Below are positions 61,724 to 64,000 of a DNA stretch of 64,000 bases, in pieces. Every line of letters starts with the position of its first letter. Position 1 is the first letter of the stretch. The notes under the pieces are model-generated. The model had not been told where the DNA came from. It did not search any database and was given only the letters and a program-made list of their open reading frames with translations. The stretch is from Bacteroidota bacterium. Its GTDB lineage: Bacteria > Bacteroidota > Bacteroidia > Flavobacteriales_D > Sanyastnellaceae. The translations under genes and the position numbers were made by a program. The stretch is taken from the NCBI GenBank assembly GCA_027619225.1, contig JAQCFW010000001.1, forward strand, positions 1 to 64,000, written 5' to 3'.

Positions 61724-62478
61724 AGCGGGTTTGGATTATAGAAAAAGGAAACTCTAGATGGAAAATCGGAGAGTTTAACGATGGCGTACTTGTCAACGTT
61801 ACTACAACTGATGTAGGAGTAGAATTGACAGATTTAAATCTGCCTAAATCTGCATCAAATAGTATTGATATTCTTATTACGGGTAGCGGGAATTGGTCTA
61901 ACGACACACTCAAATTGTTAAAATCTAAAGGAATTGTCACCCAGCTAAGACATGGAGATTATCATCCTTTAAGAACAAACGTAACTGACCCTGGATCATT
62001 AGGGACAGATAGAGTTGCAAATGCCTTTGCGATACAAGATGGTGTAATTGAAGAGGCTCTTACATGTAATGCTTGGCTAATTGTCGATGTTGGGACATGT
62101 GTTACGTTTGATTTAGTCGTAGATGGAACTCACTTAGGAGGAGCTATATCTCCAGGTATTTCTTTGAGGCTTGATTCTATGAGAATCGGAACTGCAGCCT
62201 TGAAGGAGGTGAAGAAGGATGTCTGGAATAAAAAGGCACCTTTTAAAGGTGAAACCACTGGATTATCATCGGAAGAAGCTCAAATTAAAGGTGCTGCAGA
62301 CGGAATTAGCGCAGAAATAATAGGAAGATGGCAGTTGTTAAGAGAGCAGTATAGCGGGATTGGGGTTATTTTAACAGGAGGTGATAGTTCATTTTTGGAA
62401 CTCGGCCGAGTAGAGCCGAAATTCGCAGATTCAAATTTGACCCTCAAAGGGTATTATGCATTATTTCCACATATTTAA
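61714..62478 (+). CDS. coaX: type III pantothenate kinase
   Basis: A 254-residue ASKHA-fold kinase for the first step of CoA synthesis. The phosphate loop region reads WIIEKGNSRWKIG, where most members have an Asp (DxGNT) in place of this Glu. The pantothenate/ATP sites GSLGTDRVANAFAI and VDVGTCVTFDLVV, and the GGAISPGISLRLDSMR and LTGGDSSFLE motifs, are intact. Overlaps gldD by 10 bases, typical of this conserved arrangement. Its product, with pantothenate, feeds CoA for fatty-acid and acyl-CoA metabolism. Confidence 0.94.
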   Translation: MGVKRVWIIEKGNSRWKIGEFNDGVLVNVTTTDVGVELTDLNLPKSASNSIDILITGSGNWSNDTLKLLKSKGIVTQLRHGDYHPLRTNVTDPGSLGTDRVANAFAIQDGVIEEALTCNAWLIVDVGTCVTFDLVVDGTHLGGAISPGISLRLDSMRIGTAALKEVKKDVWNKKAPFKGETTGLSSEEAQIKGAADGISAEIIGRWQLLREQYSGIGVILTGGDSSFLELGRVEPKFADSNLTLKGYYALFPHI

Positions 62479-62486
62479 GAGTCAAA

Positions 62487-63917
62487 ATGATTAACGTAAA
62501 CAAATGCATTGTTGCGATGGCTCTTTTGTGTGCTTTTGCATTCGGAGATGTTGCAGCTCAAGAAACTGAGCCATCACCATGGTCTAGGTTTGGAATGGGG
62601 CTTACAATTCCGACTTTATCATCTCCCCAACTCATGATGGGAGGAGTAAGTTCACCCATTATTGACGGATATGTAATTAACCCTGACCAACCAGCTTCGG
62701 CGGCCAGCTGTGTGTCCACAATGTTCCAGTCTTCAATTCACCTAAATCGCTCTAACATGTCAGAAGGTGACTCTACTGAATCTGTTAATTACGGATCACC
62801 TGGTGGCATAAATCTCGTTGTGAAGAAACCGGGAGGTTCTTCAGCTATAATGATGGGAGTGATTCCTTATTCATCTAAAGGATATAGTGTTTCAAGAACA
62901 GTTGAAACTGACACGCTTATGGGAAATTACAGCGAAAGCTACACAGGATCTGGTGGCACGGCAAAAAGCTATTTAGGTTATGCTCGCTCTTTTAAGGGTA
63001 AAAAATGGCTTCCAGCTGGGAATTCTGACAGTGTACTTGTCGGAAATCGAGCTGTTTCTTTAGGTGCTCAGGTTAGTCTTCTATTTGGGGAAGTCATCTC
63101 AACAAGTCGATTGAATATTGAAGATGTGACTTACCTCGACAATCGTACAAGATCATCTATGAAACATCGATCCCTTGGTGGATTGTTAGGAATTCAGGCT
63201 TTCCAACTCTTGTGGGCTAACTATGATAGCGAAAGGAATTTTAAAGGAAGTGCAAGTCTATATTTAGGTGCTACTTACGCTCCGGGAGTAAACCTTTTTA
63301 CTGACTATGAAAAAACCGTTGAAACAGTTCAGTTTTTAAATAATGTTGAAACTGTCATTGACACAGCTTCTTACACAAGTCTACTTGATGCTAAAGGACG
63401 GATGCCGTCTAAATATTCGATAGGTGGAGCTATCGTTTTTGAAAATTCAAATGGCCGAAGAGTCTTACTCGCAGCTGATTTCATGGAAGAAGATTGGACT
63501 GTAGTCTCTGATTCTTTTAATGAAATTGACATCCTAGAGGGGGACGCAACATGGGCCGTAGCGTCTCGTTCGTCTATAGGGTTCACGGTAAAGCCCAGAA
63601 CAGATAGAAGCAACAATAATATTTTATCTCGTTCTACTTTTAAAGCTGGGTATGCATTGGATCTATATCCTATTTCTTTTAAAGGAAACCAACTACGAGG
63701 TTGGAGAGCCTCTGCGGGAGCAACTATACCGTTAGAAGGAAGCAGGTCTACTAGCAAAGTCCACTTTGGGGTTGAAATGGGACATCGTGGAGTCGGGATT
63801 GATGATGGCACAGTTTTCGATGAGTCTCTTCAAGAATCACTATTTAGCATGCAGTTGGGAGTAACATTAGCTCCATTTTTTAAAAATCTTTGGCTTACGC
63901 CTAAACTTTACGATTGA
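62487..63917 (+). CDS. outer-membrane beta-barrel-like protein, FadL-related style
   Basis: A 476-residue exported protein. Signal peptide about 1-25 (ending DVAAQETEPSPWSRFGMG). The start of the mature part, MGGVSSPIIDGYVINPDQPASAAS, resembles that of FadL/OmpP1-related outer-membrane proteins of Bacteroidota, and the remainder consists of short amphipathic strands ending in LAPFFKNLWLTPKL. Function unknown; such proteins often sit after coaX in this phylum as I recall, possibly in envelope transport. It is 8 bp from coaX and is followed by the start of another secreted protein. Confidence 0.75.
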   Translation: MINVNKCIVAMALLCAFAFGDVAAQETEPSPWSRFGMGLTIPTLSSPQLMMGGVSSPIIDGYVINPDQPASAASCVSTMFQSSIHLNRSNMSEGDSTESVNYGSPGGINLVVKKPGGSSAIMMGVIPYSSKGYSVSRTVETDTLMGNYSESYTGSGGTAKSYLGYARSFKGKKWLPAGNSDSVLVGNRAVSLGAQVSLLFGEVISTSRLNIEDVTYLDNRTRSSMKHRSLGGLLGIQAFQLLWANYDSERNFKGSASLYLGATYAPGVNLFTDYEKTVETVQFLNNVETVIDTASYTSLLDAKGRMPSKYSIGGAIVFENSNGRRVLLAADFMEEDWTVVSDSFNEIDILEGDATWAVASRSSIGFTVKPRTDRSNNNILSRSTFKAGYALDLYPISFKGNQLRGWRASAGATIPLEGSRSTSKVHFGVEMGHRGVGIDDGTVFDESLQESLFSMQLGVTLAPFFKNLWLTPKLYD

Positions 63918-63925
63918 TTAACCTC

Positions 63926-64000
63926 ATGAATACAATTAAAAATATTTTTATTATCCTTGTTGTGGCTTTACCCACAAGCTTTTTAGCACAGAATGGCAAC
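63926..64000 (+). CDS. exported protein, 5' fragment (cut by window edge)
   Basis: An ATG at 63926 opens a frame to the end of the window: 25 residues, MNTIKNIFIILVVALPTSFLA then QNGN, a signal peptide ending at a signal peptidase site (SFLAQ). It starts 8 bp after the previous gene and is presumably part of the same operon. Identity cannot be told from this fragment. Confidence 0.55.
   Translation, partial: MNTIKNIFIILVVALPTSFLAQNGN

Overview
This window is chromosomal DNA of a member of the Bacteroidota, most likely a marine-type flavobacterium (order Flavobacteriales, perhaps Cryomorphaceae/Schleiferiaceae-like). The evidence is a large set of type IX secretion (T9SS) and gliding genes (porV, porU, a porP/sprF homologue, gldJ, gldE, gldD, porX), the FGE-type lipoprotein GldJ, a CNNM/CorC-type GldE, type III pantothenate kinase, PglZ-type PorX, TANNTTTG-like promoter elements, and few Shine-Dalgarno sequences. 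Coding density is very high. No gene-free stretch exceeds 300 bases. I see no insertion sequence, prophage, CRISPR array or rRNA.

Layout. 1-6.2 kb (minus): the 5' end of a GH2 beta-galactosidase-like gene broken by an in-frame TGA, an S10 serine carboxypeptidase, a small operon of two SDR enzymes and a CPBP protease, a VF530-type protein, and folC. 6.2-8.1 kb: exbB-exbD-tonB energy transduction unit feeding into folC. 8.2-12 kb: anmK-glutamate-type dehydrogenase-nhaD. 12-13.1 kb: acyl-CoA dehydrogenase, divergent from anmK. 13.1-19 kb: pdhA-pdhC, recG and a beta-propeller-like lipoprotein or anchored protein. 19.1-20.5 kb: VTC-domain polyphosphate polymerase-like protein with a DUF4956 membrane protein. 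20.5-29 kb: ispF-porV-porU (minus) divergent from porP-gldJ (plus). 29-31.7 kb: murF, tyrS. 31.7-37.5 kb: LuxE-like acyl-protein synthetase, a small lipoprotein and a 1344-residue secreted multidomain protein. 37.5-43.7 kb: rnhB, a glycosyltransferase, Wzz-like and O-antigen-ligase-like proteins, a GAF-SpoIIE phosphatase and efp. 43.7-46.1 kb: two envelope proteins of uncertain role. 46.1-52.4 kb: tRNA-Leu(UAG), tig, clpP, clpX, mutS. 52.4-58.8 kb: ald, tsaE, porX, an HD hydrolase, rng and a 30-residue basic ribosomal-type protein. 58.9-64 kb: HU, ssb, gldE, gldD, coaX, an outer-membrane protein and the start of a further secreted protein.

How it fits together. The strongest theme is protein export and surface adhesion: PorU (sortase) and PorV (shuttle) form the T9SS attachment machinery, PorP/SprF-like and GldJ belong to the periplasmic/outer-membrane assembly, PorX is the response regulator controlling the system, and GldD/GldE are required for gliding and secretion in flavobacteria. 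Secreted clients such as the LTD/cupredoxin/dockerin-like giant are candidates for this route or another. A second theme is proteostasis (tig-clpP-clpX) and core maintenance (mutS, recG, rnhB, ssb, HU). Most of the window is conserved housekeeping. The parts most worth a second look are the interrupted GH2 gene, the 1344-residue copper-site protein with nine Cys-bounded repeats, the VTC-DUF4956 pair with its symmetrical divergent promoter region, the tRNA-Leu/tig arrangement and the solitary LuxE-like enzyme. I did not find an unmistakable new defence or mobile system.
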